Assembly (NCBI RefSeq): GCF_027322205.1
Contig: NZ_DAHVHY010000007.1
Coordinates: 1 to 52,597 of the forward strand
Reading direction: 5' to 3'
DNA from: Acidithiobacillus sp.
Lineage (GTDB): Bacteria > Pseudomonadota > Gammaproteobacteria > Acidithiobacillales > Acidithiobacillaceae
Length of the DNA stretch: 52,597 nt
Shown here: positions 44,776-52,597 of the stretch, one piece after another
Numbering within the stretch: the stretch's first letter is position 1
How the letters are laid out: every line of letters begins with the position of its first letter
Notes under the pieces: model-generated
Database searches by the model: none
Seen by the model: the letters and a program-made list of their open reading frames with translations, nothing else
What the model was told of the DNA's origin: nothing
Position numbers and translations under genes: made by a program

Positions 44776-45957
44776 GTGGATATCCGCCTTTCCCGCCGCG
44801 TGAATGCGGTGCGCCCCTCCCCCACGCTTGCGGTCACTGCCCGTGCCCAACAACTGCGCCGCGCAGGGAAGGATATTGTCAGTCTGGGTGCTGGCGAACC
44901 AGACTTCGACACCCCGGAGTACATCAAGGAAGCAGCCATCGCCGCCATCCGCCGGGGCTTCACCAAATACACCGCTGTCGGCGGCACGCCGGAGCTGAAA
45001 GCCGCGATCATCGGCAAATTCGCCCGCGACAATTATCTGTCATACCATCCCGACGAAATTCTCGTTTCCGTCGGCGGCAAGCAAAGCTTCTTCAATCTTT
45101 GTCAGGCTCTTCTGGATGCAGGCGACGAAGTTATCATTCCCGCACCCTACTGGGTATCTTATCCGGACATGGTGCTGCTGGCCGAAGCGCGGCCCGTCAT
45201 CATCGGCACCGACGCCAGCCAGCGTTTCAAGATCAACCCGGAGCAATTGGAAGAGGCGATTACCCCCAGTACCCGTCTGTTGGTCATCAACAGCCCATCC
45301 AACCCCTCTGGCGTGGTCTACAGCCGCACCGAACTGGAAGCCCTAGGTGAAGTACTTCGCCATCATCCGCATATCCTCATCGCCAGCGATGACATGTATG
45401 AGAAAATTCGTTTCTACGATGAAGACTTCGTCAACATCGCCAATGCCTGCCCGGATCTGATCCCGCGTTGCATCATCATGAATGGCGTGTCCAAAGCCTA
45501 TGCCATGACCGGATGGCGCATCGGCTACTGTGCTGGCCCCAAAGCGCTGATCACCGCGATGAATACGGTACAGTCCCAGAGCACCTCCAATCCCACCTCC
45601 ATCGCCCAGGTGGCCGCCCAGGCAGCACTGGAAGGTGGCGACAGCGCCATCCACGAAATGGTGCATGCCTTCAAGCGGCGCCACCAATACGTTTACAACC
45701 GCCTGAAAGCGCTGCCCGGTGTCGCCGCCATGCCCTCCGATGGTACCTTTTACAGCTTTCCGGGATTTCGCGAAGTCATGGCGGCGAAAGGCCTGCGTGA
45801 TGATCTTGCCCTCGCTGAAGCCTTGCTGGAGGCCGGAGTGGCAGTGGTACCGGGCTCAGCCTTTGGCACGCCTGACCATATCCGCCTGTCCTTCGCGACC
45901 AGCGATAAGAACCTGGAGATGGCCCTGGACCGCATCAGCGCTTTTATCAACGCCTAG
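44776..45957 (+). CDS. Class I aminotransferase (aspartate aminotransferase type Ib)
   Basis: A PLP enzyme of about 393 residues. Motifs: LGAGEPDFDTPEYIKEAA, YTAVGGTPELKAAI, INSPSNPSGVVY and SDDMYEKI. The PLP lysine is in MNGVSKAYAMTGWRIGY, and the C-terminal RLSFATS carries the substrate-carboxylate Arg. It transfers the amino group of aspartate (perhaps also prephenate) to 2-oxoglutarate. The frame is open from 44719; GTG at 44776 lies 9 nt after GGAG and gives the usual VDIRLSRRV start, whereas ATG at 44770 would be too close. This start is a judgement. Confidence 0.88.
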   Translation: MDIRLSRRVNAVRPSPTLAVTARAQQLRRAGKDIVSLGAGEPDFDTPEYIKEAAIAAIRRGFTKYTAVGGTPELKAAIIGKFARDNYLSYHPDEILVSVGGKQSFFNLCQALLDAGDEVIIPAPYWVSYPDMVLLAEARPVIIGTDASQRFKINPEQLEEAITPSTRLLVINSPSNPSGVVYSRTELEALGEVLRHHPHILIASDDMYEKIRFYDEDFVNIANACPDLIPRCIIMNGVSKAYAMTGWRIGYCAGPKALITAMNTVQSQSTSNPTSIAQVAAQAALEGGDSAIHEMVHAFKRRHQYVYNRLKALPGVAAMPSDGTFYSFPGFREVMAAKGLRDDLALAEALLEAGVAVVPGSAFGTPDHIRLSFATSDKNLEMALDRISAFINA

Positions 45958-46007
45958 ACCACCCTAAAAACTGAGATCGCATTGCGTTACCGCGGGATTA
46001 ACCTCGC

Positions 46008-47192
46008 TCAGGACGCGGGGCTGATCATTATCGCCGCAGCTATCCGGCAGGCGCGCTTCCGGGCTTCCTCCACATCATCGGCGCCAGCAATGCCCACCCC
46101 GAGGCGCCTGAGCTTGCTGGCCGTCGGCTTGCCAAAAAGCCGCAGATCGCTTTCCGGCACCGCCAGCGCCTCCTCCAATCCTGAATACACCGGCCCCCAA
46201 CCCAGATCCCTCCCGCGAATTACCGCAGAAGCCGCCGGGCGCCGAAAGCCCGGCTGCACCGGTAAACCCAAAATAGCACGCAAGTGCAGGTCAAACTCGT
46301 TCTGCCGCTGACTGACCAAAGTCACCAGACCCGTATCATGGGGCCGGGGTGAGAGCTCACTGAAGATGACCTCTTCGTCGCGCACAAAAAACTCCACCCC
46401 ATACAGCCCCCGCCCGCCCAAATCATCAGTCACCAATTGCGCCATTTTTTCCGCCTGTTGCAAAGCGGCCTCACTCATGGGCTGTGGCTGCCAGGACTCC
46501 ACATAATCACCGGCCTCTTGACGATGCCCGATAGGCGCACAAAATGTCGTCCCAAAGGCAGAACGCACCGCCAACAGGGTAATCTCGAAGTCGAAGTCGA
46601 CAAAGCCTTCAACAATGATCCGCTGGCCACCGACCCGTCCCGCCGTCTGTGCCTCCTGCCATGCCAGCGCCAGTTCCGCCGCGTCGCGTACTACGGACTG
46701 CCCCTTACCACTGGAGGACATGACGGGCTTGATCACACAGGGAAAGCCCAGCATTGCTGCCGCCTCTTCCAACTCTGCCAGTGTCCCGGCGAAGCGATAA
46801 GGCGACGTCAGCAAGCCCAATTCTTCCGCAGCAAGGCGGCGGATACCCTCGCGATCCATGGTCAACTGCACCGCGCGTGCCGAAGGCACCACCGTCGCCC
46901 AGCCTGCCGCCTCAATTTCCGCCAGCGCGGAGGTCGCAATGGCCTCAATCTCCGGCACCACAAAATGCGGGCGCTCGCGTTTGACAAGTGCCAGAATGGC
47001 CTCTGGATCGGTCATATCCAGTACATGGGCACGATGGGCTACCTGCATAGCCGGGGCATCGGCGTAACGATCTACCGCAATAGTCTCTACCCCCAAGCGT
47101 TGTGCAGCGATGAGGACTTCCTTGCCCAGTTCACCCGCACCGAGCATGAGTAGACGGGTAGCGGAAGCAGAGAGCGGTGTACCAAGTATCAT
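46008..47192 (-). CDS. purT: Phosphoribosylglycinamide formyltransferase 2 (formate-dependent)
   Basis: A 394-residue ATP-grasp enzyme making formyl-GAR from GAR, formate and ATP in purine synthesis. [19 protein letters not shown] at the N-terminus, [16 protein letters not shown] for ATP binding, and [16 protein letters not shown] near the end identify it. The length equals that of E. coli PurT (392). The start follows AAGGGGA. It is convergent with the aminotransferase gene. Confidence 0.95.
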   Translation of the reverse strand: MILGTPLSASATRLLMLGAGELGKEVLIAAQRLGVETIAVDRYADAPAMQVAHRAHVLDMTDPEAILALVKRERPHFVVPEIEAIATSALAEIEAAGWATVVPSARAVQLTMDREGIRRLAAEELGLLTSPYRFAGTLAELEEAAAMLGFPCVIKPVMSSSGKGQSVVRDAAELALAWQEAQTAGRVGGQRIIVEGFVDFDFEITLLAVRSAFGTTFCAPIGHRQEAGDYVESWQPQPMSEAALQQAEKMAQLVTDDLGGRGLYGVEFFVRDEEVIFSELSPRPHDTGLVTLVSQRQNEFDLHLRAILGLPVQPGFRRPAASAVIRGRDLGWGPVYSGLEEALAVPESDLRLFGKPTASKLRRLGVGIAGADDVEEARKRACRIAAAIMISPAS

Positions 47193-47315
47193 TGGATCCC
47201 CTTGTCAAAACAGAAAATTTTCGCGCAAACCGCCGCAGGTTAGAGATGCCCGCCCTTTATGCGCCTATACTGATAGTAGCAGTTTCGGTCAGTCCTGTAC
47301 GCAGAGGAGTAAATA

Positions 47316-48236
47316 ATGAGCAGCAAAAGCATCGGGATAGTTGGTTTAGGTCGAATGGGTGCCAACATGGCACGGCGTCTGCATCTCAAGGGTTTGGATG
47401 TTACTATTTACAATCGCCATACCGAAAAAGCCACTGATCTGGCTAAAGAAACAGGCATGCACGCTGCCAATAGTCTGGAAGCCCTCGTTCAAGCCTTGCC
47501 CAGCCCCCGGATCATCTGGTTCATGCTCCCCGCTGGAGAAGCTACCCAGAGTCATATCGACTCCATTCTTCCCTTATTGAGCAAGGGCGACATACTGATT
47601 AACGGCGCGAATGCCCTTTATGAGGACTCCATCACCCAATCCAAAAAAGTGGAGGCGGCCGGAGTACATTACATAGACGCCGGTGTTTCGGGCGGTATCT
47701 GGGGCTTGCAAGAGGGTTATGCCTTGATGGTCGGTGGTAGCCAGGAAGCCGTAACTCAGGCAACCCCTTTTCTGGAGGCACTGGCACCGGGCACCAACAG
47801 GGGCTGGCTGCACTGCGGGCCGGTTGGTAGCGGTCACTTTGTTAAAATGGTCCACAACGGCATCGAATACGGCATGATGCAGGCCCTCGCCGAAGGTTTC
47901 GCCATCCTGCAGGGCAAAACCGAATTCGGGCTGGACCTCGCTAGGGTGGCCGAAATGTGGCGCTACGGCAGCGTCGTCCGCTCCTGGCTCCTCGACCTCA
48001 CCGCCGACACCCTCGCCAAAGATCAGGTGCTCGCCGATATCGCGCCCGTAGTGGCGGACTCCGGCGAAGGCTTGTGGACAGCTCAAGCCGCTCTCGCATT
48101 GAAAATTCCCGCACCGGTCATCACCCTTGCTCTGCAAATGCGTTGGGCCTCTCAGGGGCGCGACGACTACGCCGCCAAACTTCTGGCGATGATGCGTAAC
48201 CAGTTTGGTGGCCACACCGTGCAAAAGGAGGACTGA
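47316..48236 (+). CDS. gnd: 6-phosphogluconate dehydrogenase, short (decarboxylating) type
   Basis: A 306-residue protein of the short GndA/YqeC branch. The N-terminal Rossmann motif is IGIVGLGRMGANMARRL, followed by the substrate motif DAGVSGGIWGLQEGY, then GPVGSGHFVKMVHNGIEYG with the catalytic Lys. It makes ribulose-5-phosphate and CO2 from 6-phosphogluconate. The cofactor preference (NAD or NADP) is not decided from sequence. The gene is directly followed by zwf with no gap, forming the oxidative pentose phosphate pair. Confidence 0.93.
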   Translation: MSSKSIGIVGLGRMGANMARRLHLKGLDVTIYNRHTEKATDLAKETGMHAANSLEALVQALPSPRIIWFMLPAGEATQSHIDSILPLLSKGDILINGANALYEDSITQSKKVEAAGVHYIDAGVSGGIWGLQEGYALMVGGSQEAVTQATPFLEALAPGTNRGWLHCGPVGSGHFVKMVHNGIEYGMMQALAEGFAILQGKTEFGLDLARVAEMWRYGSVVRSWLLDLTADTLAKDQVLADIAPVVADSGEGLWTAQAALALKIPAPVITLALQMRWASQGRDDYAAKLLAMMRNQFGGHTVQKED

Positions 48237-49700
48237 ATGAGCAACTGTAATTGTCAGTTCGTCATCTTCGGGGCCACCGGTGATCTCGCCAGCAAGAAGT
48301 TGCTCCCCGCCCTGTACCACTTACAATGCGCGGGCATGATGCCTGATGAAATGCGTATTATCGCCTTTGGTCGTCGCCCTTGGGATGGTGAGGCTTGGCA
48401 AAACTTTCTTCAGGAACAACTGGAAACCTATGCCAGCAATTATCACGAGGACCACTTTGCCGATTTCTGCAGGCATTTTGAATATGTGCGCGGTGAAATC
48501 CATGAGCCGGAATCTTACGCCAAACTCCGCAACCTGCTGACCCCGGAGGGGGCCGAAAAGCCGGCAGGTACCATTTTTTATCTCGCCATTCGTCCGGCCG
48601 ATTTCGTCCCGGTAGTACAGCACCTTTCTGAGGCCGGATTTAATCAGGATGGCGACTACCGCATTGTGATTGAAAAGCCCTTCGGTGATGGTCTGGAAAG
48701 TGCCGTACAGCTCAATGAGCAGTTGCATCGTCACTTCCACGAAGACCAGATCTACCGTATCGATCATTATCTCGGCAAAGAAATTGTCCAGAACCTGCTG
48801 GTCTTCCGTTTCGCCAACCTAGCCATTGAATCGATCTGGAACCGCAATTACATCGACCACGTTCAGATAACCGTGGCCGAAGATATCGGCATTGAAAATC
48901 GGGCGGGGTATTATGATCAGGCCGGTGCTCTGCGCGATATGCTGCAAAATCACCTGATGCAGATTCTCACCCTGGTCGCCATGGAACCACCGCCTTCGCT
49001 GGAGGCAGATAGCCTGCGCGACGAAAAAGTCAAAGTCCTACGCTCAATCCGCCCTATTCCCAAATCGGCCGTTACCGCCTATGCCATGCGCGCGCAGTAT
49101 GGGCCTGGCGTTGTCCACGACAAACACGTCCCCGGCTATCAGGACGAGGCGGGTGTGGAGCCCAACTCGGTAACAGAAACCTTTGTCGCCACCAAGTTTT
49201 ACATCGATAACTGGCGCTGGCGCGGGGTGCCCTTTTATTTGCGTACCGGCAAGCGTCTTACCGCCAAAACCTCCAGCGTAGCCATCCGCTTCCGTCATAC
49301 ACCGCAACAACTCTTTCGCGAAACCAGTATCGAACGTATTGAGCCCAACTGGATACTGCTCTCCTTAGTACCGGAAAGTCTGAAAATTGAAATCCAGATC
49401 AAGGAACCAGGATTAGAGATGCGTGTTCGACCCGTACAACTCAACGCATCCTACCGCAAAGAAGGGGAGCAGGAACTGGATGCTTATGAAGCCCTGCTGC
49501 TGGATGTGATGGAGGGCGACAAAGCCCTGTTCATTCGTTTTGACGAGGTCGAGTGGGCTTGGCGCGTCGTCGACCCTATCATCAAGTCCTGGGGACGGGA
49601 GACCGACTATATCCTCACCTACCCCGCCGGCTCCTGGGGACCAGACGAAGCCACCCGGATCATGGACAAAGAAGACCATTACTGGCGTAATCAAACCTGA
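48237..49700 (+). CDS. zwf: Glucose-6-phosphate 1-dehydrogenase
   Basis: A 487-residue enzyme with the coenzyme motif FGATGDLASKKLLPALYHL near the N-terminus and the active-site motif YRIDHYLGKEIVQNL, plus NWRWRGVPFYLRTGKRL. It oxidises glucose-6-phosphate to 6-phosphogluconolactone. No lactonase gene (pgl) is present in the window. The start codon is immediately after the gnd stop, with AAAAGGAGGA as its ribosome binding site. In autotrophs the pair serves glycogen breakdown and NADPH supply. Confidence 0.97.
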   Translation: MSNCNCQFVIFGATGDLASKKLLPALYHLQCAGMMPDEMRIIAFGRRPWDGEAWQNFLQEQLETYASNYHEDHFADFCRHFEYVRGEIHEPESYAKLRNLLTPEGAEKPAGTIFYLAIRPADFVPVVQHLSEAGFNQDGDYRIVIEKPFGDGLESAVQLNEQLHRHFHEDQIYRIDHYLGKEIVQNLLVFRFANLAIESIWNRNYIDHVQITVAEDIGIENRAGYYDQAGALRDMLQNHLMQILTLVAMEPPPSLEADSLRDEKVKVLRSIRPIPKSAVTAYAMRAQYGPGVVHDKHVPGYQDEAGVEPNSVTETFVATKFYIDNWRWRGVPFYLRTGKRLTAKTSSVAIRFRHTPQQLFRETSIERIEPNWILLSLVPESLKIEIQIKEPGLEMRVRPVQLNASYRKEGEQELDAYEALLLDVMEGDKALFIRFDEVEWAWRVVDPIIKSWGRETDYILTYPAGSWGPDEATRIMDKEDHYWRNQT

Positions 49701-49963
49701 ATCGACTGGCGGAGGCCACATGTGCTCTGCCATCATCTGCCTGTCGCCCGTTGCAAACAGAAAAAACCACATAAAAATCAATAATTCTAATACGCCCCGC
49801 TGAAAAGCGTAGCCATCAGTCTACAGTCTGGCCCGATGTGGCGCCTCATTTTTCTGAATATTTTTTCACTTTCTATAATAATTTCAGGATACTAAAGCAA
49901 TATGGCATGATCCATGCTAATAGCTGAGAGCGAAGATCAAAACCTGATAATAGGAGCTTAACC

Positions 49964-50257
49964 ATGCAAAATCCCATTCTTCCCGAACGCGAAATTCAGC
50001 AGCTTTCCGGAGTGATCAAAGCCATGTCTCACCCCTTGCGCTACAAGATTATCTGCCTGCTGGGACGCGGCGAAATGAGCATGCAAAACCTCGTGAAAGC
50101 CATCAATACCAGCCACAGCAATGCATCGCAGCATCTTGCCCTATTGCAGGACAGCGGCCTGGTACTGGTACGACGGGTAGCCAGTCGTGTGTACTTTCGC
50201 ATCCGCGATCAGCGCACCCTGCGTCTGCTGGCCATGAGCCACCACGTCTTCGCCTGA
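49964..50257 (+). CDS. ArsR-family winged-helix regulator
   Basis: A 97-residue repressor-type protein: AMSHPLRYKIICLLGRGEMSM, then INTSHSNASQHLALLQDSGLV, the recognition helix, then VRRVASRVYFRI wing. There is no metal-binding Cys pair (only one Cys), so it is probably not a classical metal sensor; BigR-like redox or other signals are possible. The start follows AGGAG. It ends 3 bp before the convergent dusA stop. Confidence 0.88.
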   Translation: MQNPILPEREIQQLSGVIKAMSHPLRYKIICLLGRGEMSMQNLVKAINTSHSNASQHLALLQDSGLVLVRRVASRVYFRIRDQRTLRLLAMSHHVFA

Positions 50258-50260
50258 CTT

Positions 50261-51211
50261 TCAATCCAACAGCGACATACCGCGCCGCAGGAACTCTGCG
50301 GCGCTCTCACCGGTTTCAACGGTACCCAGAAAGCGACGCCATGCTCCCGCGCCATTTTGCCCAAAGCGCAACCCATGCAAATGGCGACTCAAACGCGGTG
50401 CAGGCAACGCCTCTCCCCATTGTTCCGCATATTCTATCAACCCCGACAAGATCACTTCGGGCACTGGCAGGGTCTCCCTGTGCCCCATGGCACGTTCAAT
50501 TTCCGCTAGCAGTAGGGGATGATGATAGGCAGCACGCCCGATCATGACCCCATCCACTGCGGAAAACTGCGCCGTCACCGCCTTCAAATCGTAAAAGCCT
50601 CCATTGATCTCGATGGTCAGATGTGGCAGCTCTTTTTTCAACTGATGCACCCAATCCCAGCGCAAGGGCGGCACGTCACGGTTTTCAGCCGGACTGAGAC
50701 CTTTCAGCCAGGCATTACGCGCATGAACAATAAAGTGTCGGCATCCCGCCATCGCGACGGTTTCGATGAAAGCACGCAACGTCGCGTAGTCCTCTTCCCG
50801 ATCCAGACCGAGACGGTGTTTCACGCTAACAGGCAAGCCACTTTCTCCCATCGCTGCCACCAACTCGGCGACCAGTTCAGGCGTCGTCATCAGACAGGCA
50901 CCAAAGCGGCCTTGCTGCACCCGCGGCGAGGGACAGCCCACATTCAAATTGAGGCCGTCATAGCCATAGGCATACCCCATCGCCGCGGCCGCACGCATTG
51001 CCACAGGATCATCCCCCCCTAACTGCAAAATCAGGGGGTGCTCTGCTGCAGAGAATTCGAGAAATCGCCCAGGGTCACGCCCCAGAAGCAGCGCACTGGT
51101 GGTGATCATCTCCGTATAAAGCACACAGGAAGGGCATACCAAGCGCAGAAAATGCCGACAATGGCGGTCTGTCCAGTCGAGCATGGGGGCCACGGATAGG
51201 ATTTTATCCAT
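50261..51211 (-). CDS. dusA: tRNA-dihydrouridine synthase A
   Basis: An FMN enzyme reducing uridines 20/20a of tRNA. From the ATG at 51211: MDKILSVAPMLDWTDRHCRH, LQLGGDDP, LNLNVGCPSPRVQQGRFGACLM with the catalytic Cys, HARNAWLKGLSPAENR and the IEINGGF strand. It has 316 residues, close to E. coli DusA. A longer frame starts at 51238 and would overlap the upstream DUF202 stop by 13 bp. It is probably co-transcribed with that gene. Confidence 0.93.
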   Translation of the reverse strand: MDKILSVAPMLDWTDRHCRHFLRLVCPSCVLYTEMITTSALLLGRDPGRFLEFSAAEHPLILQLGGDDPVAMRAAAAMGYAYGYDGLNLNVGCPSPRVQQGRFGACLMTTPELVAELVAAMGESGLPVSVKHRLGLDREEDYATLRAFIETVAMAGCRHFIVHARNAWLKGLSPAENRDVPPLRWDWVHQLKKELPHLTIEINGGFYDLKAVTAQFSAVDGVMIGRAAYHHPLLLAEIERAMGHRETLPVPEVILSGLIEYAEQWGEALPAPRLSRHLHGLRFGQNGAGAWRRFLGTVETGESAAEFLRRGMSLLD

Positions 51212-51225
51212 TGCGATATGCCTGT

Positions 51226-51894
51226 TTAACTCAGCCATGCACTACCCCCGACCTGGAAAAGCTGATAGCCCAAAATGGCCATGGCGACAAAAAAAGATAA
51301 GCCATACGCTGCATAGAGGGTGACATGCGGGCGATAGGCCCCATGATCTACCTGATGCAGCGTCAGAAAAAAACCTACGGTACCCATGCTGATACTGATC
51401 ACCCCCAACACGACGAACACCACATCCATACCAGCGAAGGTCATTTGCAACGTAATCTTGGTATGCAGTATCAGGGCAAGATTGCTCAGGAAGAAATTAA
51501 ACTTCGCAATGACAAACCCAAATATCACAATACTGATACCCGTGCGTATCCATGATAAAAAAGTCCTCTCCGCTGACAGATAAATGCGAGGGTCCTGAAT
51601 CTCGCGGGCCGTCACTGGGGCCCCTTTATTGACATAACGCAAGTCTGAAATGAACAAATAAAAGACAAGAAACAACAGCGCAAGAACAGGCCATGTCAGC
51701 AGATAATAAAGGTCCTGAAAAAACGGGACTAGCAAATCAAAGTGCAGGGTGCCCAGCAGCAGAGTGAGCTTCTTGGAAAGAATGCCCGTACCAAAAGCCA
51801 CAAAAAGAAATTTAATAGAGGCCAGATACGACCTCTCCATGCTCAGATAAAGTCTGGGCTCACGAACCGTCGGGAGAGATTTCATCAGCAGCAT
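51226..51894 (-). CDS. DUF202-type inner-membrane protein (paralogue of 909-1562)
   Basis: A 222-residue protein colinear with the protein at 909-1562: LPTVREPRLYLSMERSYL near the start and DPRIYLSAERTFLSWIRTG in the middle, with about five hydrophobic helices. The function is unknown. Possible starts are 51894 or 51885. The position, right before dusA and near the tRNA-Cys fragment, differs from the first copy. Confidence 0.8.
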   Translation of the reverse strand: MLLMKSLPTVREPRLYLSMERSYLASIKFLFVAFGTGILSKKLTLLLGTLHFDLLVPFFQDLYYLLTWPVLALLFLVFYLFISDLRYVNKGAPVTAREIQDPRIYLSAERTFLSWIRTGISIVIFGFVIAKFNFFLSNLALILHTKITLQMTFAGMDVVFVVLGVISISMGTVGFFLTLHQVDHGAYRPHVTLYAAYGLSFFVAMAILGYQLFQVGGSAWLS

Positions 51895-52103
51895 GGGCGA
51901 ATACCAAGGTTGTTCGCGGGGACAAGATGCTTCGGCATCGTTATACCACGCACCCGGAGAAAGTGGGAATATGATCTCTGGTGCCCCCTGAAACAGTTAG
52001 CCGACAGATGACCAGAACAATAAGAAATATCTCTAGGTCGCCTGTTGGCGACGTAGACACACAGGAACAGGGCGCTCACCGTGCAAAATATTTCAGCGAT
52101 ATT

Positions 52104-52157
52104 TGGAGGCTGGGGCCGGAATCGAACCGGCTTCCACGGCTTTGCAGGCCGCTGCAT
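52104..52157 (-). tRNA. 3' fragment of tRNA-Cys (GCA): probable attachment site
   Basis: The reverse strand reads ATGCAGCGGCCTGCAAAGCCG (anticodon arm with GCA), a short variable loop, GCCGG-TTCGATT-CCGGC (T-arm) and CCCAGCC-T-CCA (3' acceptor half with CCA). The D-arm and 5' acceptor half are missing: homology to a tRNA ends at 52157. A truncated tRNA 3' end is the classical mark left by an element that integrated into a tRNA gene. Confidence 0.85.
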
Positions 52158-52597
52158 CCTCTTTTTGCGCGCTTTTGAAATATAAGCACTTTTCATATTC
52201 TCGCATTTTCAGCCACTTACAGAATGTACTATCCCGCACTATACCACGTTATACCTGCCTATCCTATCCCGCAGTGCAGCGTAATTGCAGCGCCAGAACC
52301 ACTCCGAACCGTTTGTATGGCTTTTAGTATCTCTCTATAAACAATATATGAAACAATGAGTTACTCTTTACACGAGGGGCAGTCCCTGGTACCGTACAGA
52401 CACTGGGTTAGCTTCCCAGTGACCTTTTGTTCCTGTGATGATGGCTGCTGCTGGTGATTTTCGTCAGCAGCAACACCTATCAAGAAGCAAACGGTTTGGT
52501 TTTTCGTTCGGTTTTTCATCACGAAAGGAATTATGTCATGAAATCCACCAAAGCAGTCTCTCACTATTTAAATCAACGCTTGCGGAAGTTGACTCGT
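52158..52597. other. Right edge, probable inside of an integrated element
   Basis: The stretch is less GC-rich than the neighbouring chromosome, with short repeated CTATCCCGCA motifs at 52231-52275. A 67-codon minus-strand frame (52361-52564) has no ribosome binding site and is not convincing. A plus-strand gene may start at 52538. Confidence 0.4.
52538..52597 (+). CDS. Start of an unidentified gene (runs off the right edge)
   Basis: The ATG at 52538 follows GAAAGGA. The first 20 residues, with the basic stretch LNQRLRKLTR, are too few to identify. Confidence 0.35.
   Translation, partial: MKSTKAVSHYLNQRLRKLTR

Noticed and set aside
52361-52564. 67-codon minus-strand frame at the right edge
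   Set aside because: No ribosome binding site and low-complexity glutamine stretch; coding character is doubtful.

Overview
The window looks like the chromosome of an obligately autotrophic sulfur- or iron-oxidising gammaproteobacterium, most likely Acidithiobacillus or a close relative. The basis is a complete alpha-carboxysome operon with form IA RuBisCO, two DAB-type inorganic-carbon accumulation loci, and housekeeping genes of proteobacterial type. No 16S gene is present, so the genus is an inference.

Left edge (1-2108): a tyrosine integrase runs off the left edge next to an intact tRNA-Val(CAC) gene, so the end of an integrated element lies here. A DUF202 membrane protein follows. Carbon fixation block (2109-16441): cbbR is divergent from a tightly packed operon cbbL-cbbS-csoS2-csoSCA-csoS4A-csoS4B-csoS1-csoS1B-ferritin-like-acRAF-mcdA-mcdB-cbbQ-cbbO-aldolase/Dabb fusion. 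It encodes the enzyme, the shell, the scaffold, the carbonic anhydrase, the positioning system and the activase. The last gene is an aldolase-like protein that has lost most of its zinc ligands.

DAB locus 1 (17370-23292): dabB1, an unnamed membrane gene, dabA1 and a carboxysome-type PII gene, the last three overlapping. The block is bracketed by a 158-bp direct repeat of the 3' end of the aldolase gene. Broken pieces of bioD and cbbO lie at its left junction and a truncated ilvD at its right junction, so it looks inserted by recombination. Region 23753-26685: pyrC and three leftward genes of unknown role. DAB locus 2 (27147-33875): an intact dabB2, but dabA2 is split by an IS21-family element and carries further frameshifts; a PDC-sensor protein gene follows.

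Accessory stretch (35033-39018): relics, an AT-rich broken membrane-protein gene, an FGGY sugar kinase and a mazEF pair. Right part (39231-52157): tRNA-Arg(ACG), a leftward operon of pspA with two YbjQ-like proteins and a small partner, an MsbA-like ABC exporter, an aminotransferase, purT, gnd-zwf, an ArsR regulator, dusA and a second DUF202 paralogue. At 52104-52157 is a 3' fragment of tRNA-Cys, which marks another integration site; the right end of the window is probably inside that element.

Together, DAB (bicarbonate accumulation, probably tuned by the PII-like protein) and the carboxysome (CO2 release beside RuBisCO) form a complete CO2-concentrating mechanism. CbbR-type TNA-N7-TNA sites are seen upstream of both cbbL and dabB2. 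All functions are read from translated sequence and family knowledge; no database search was run.
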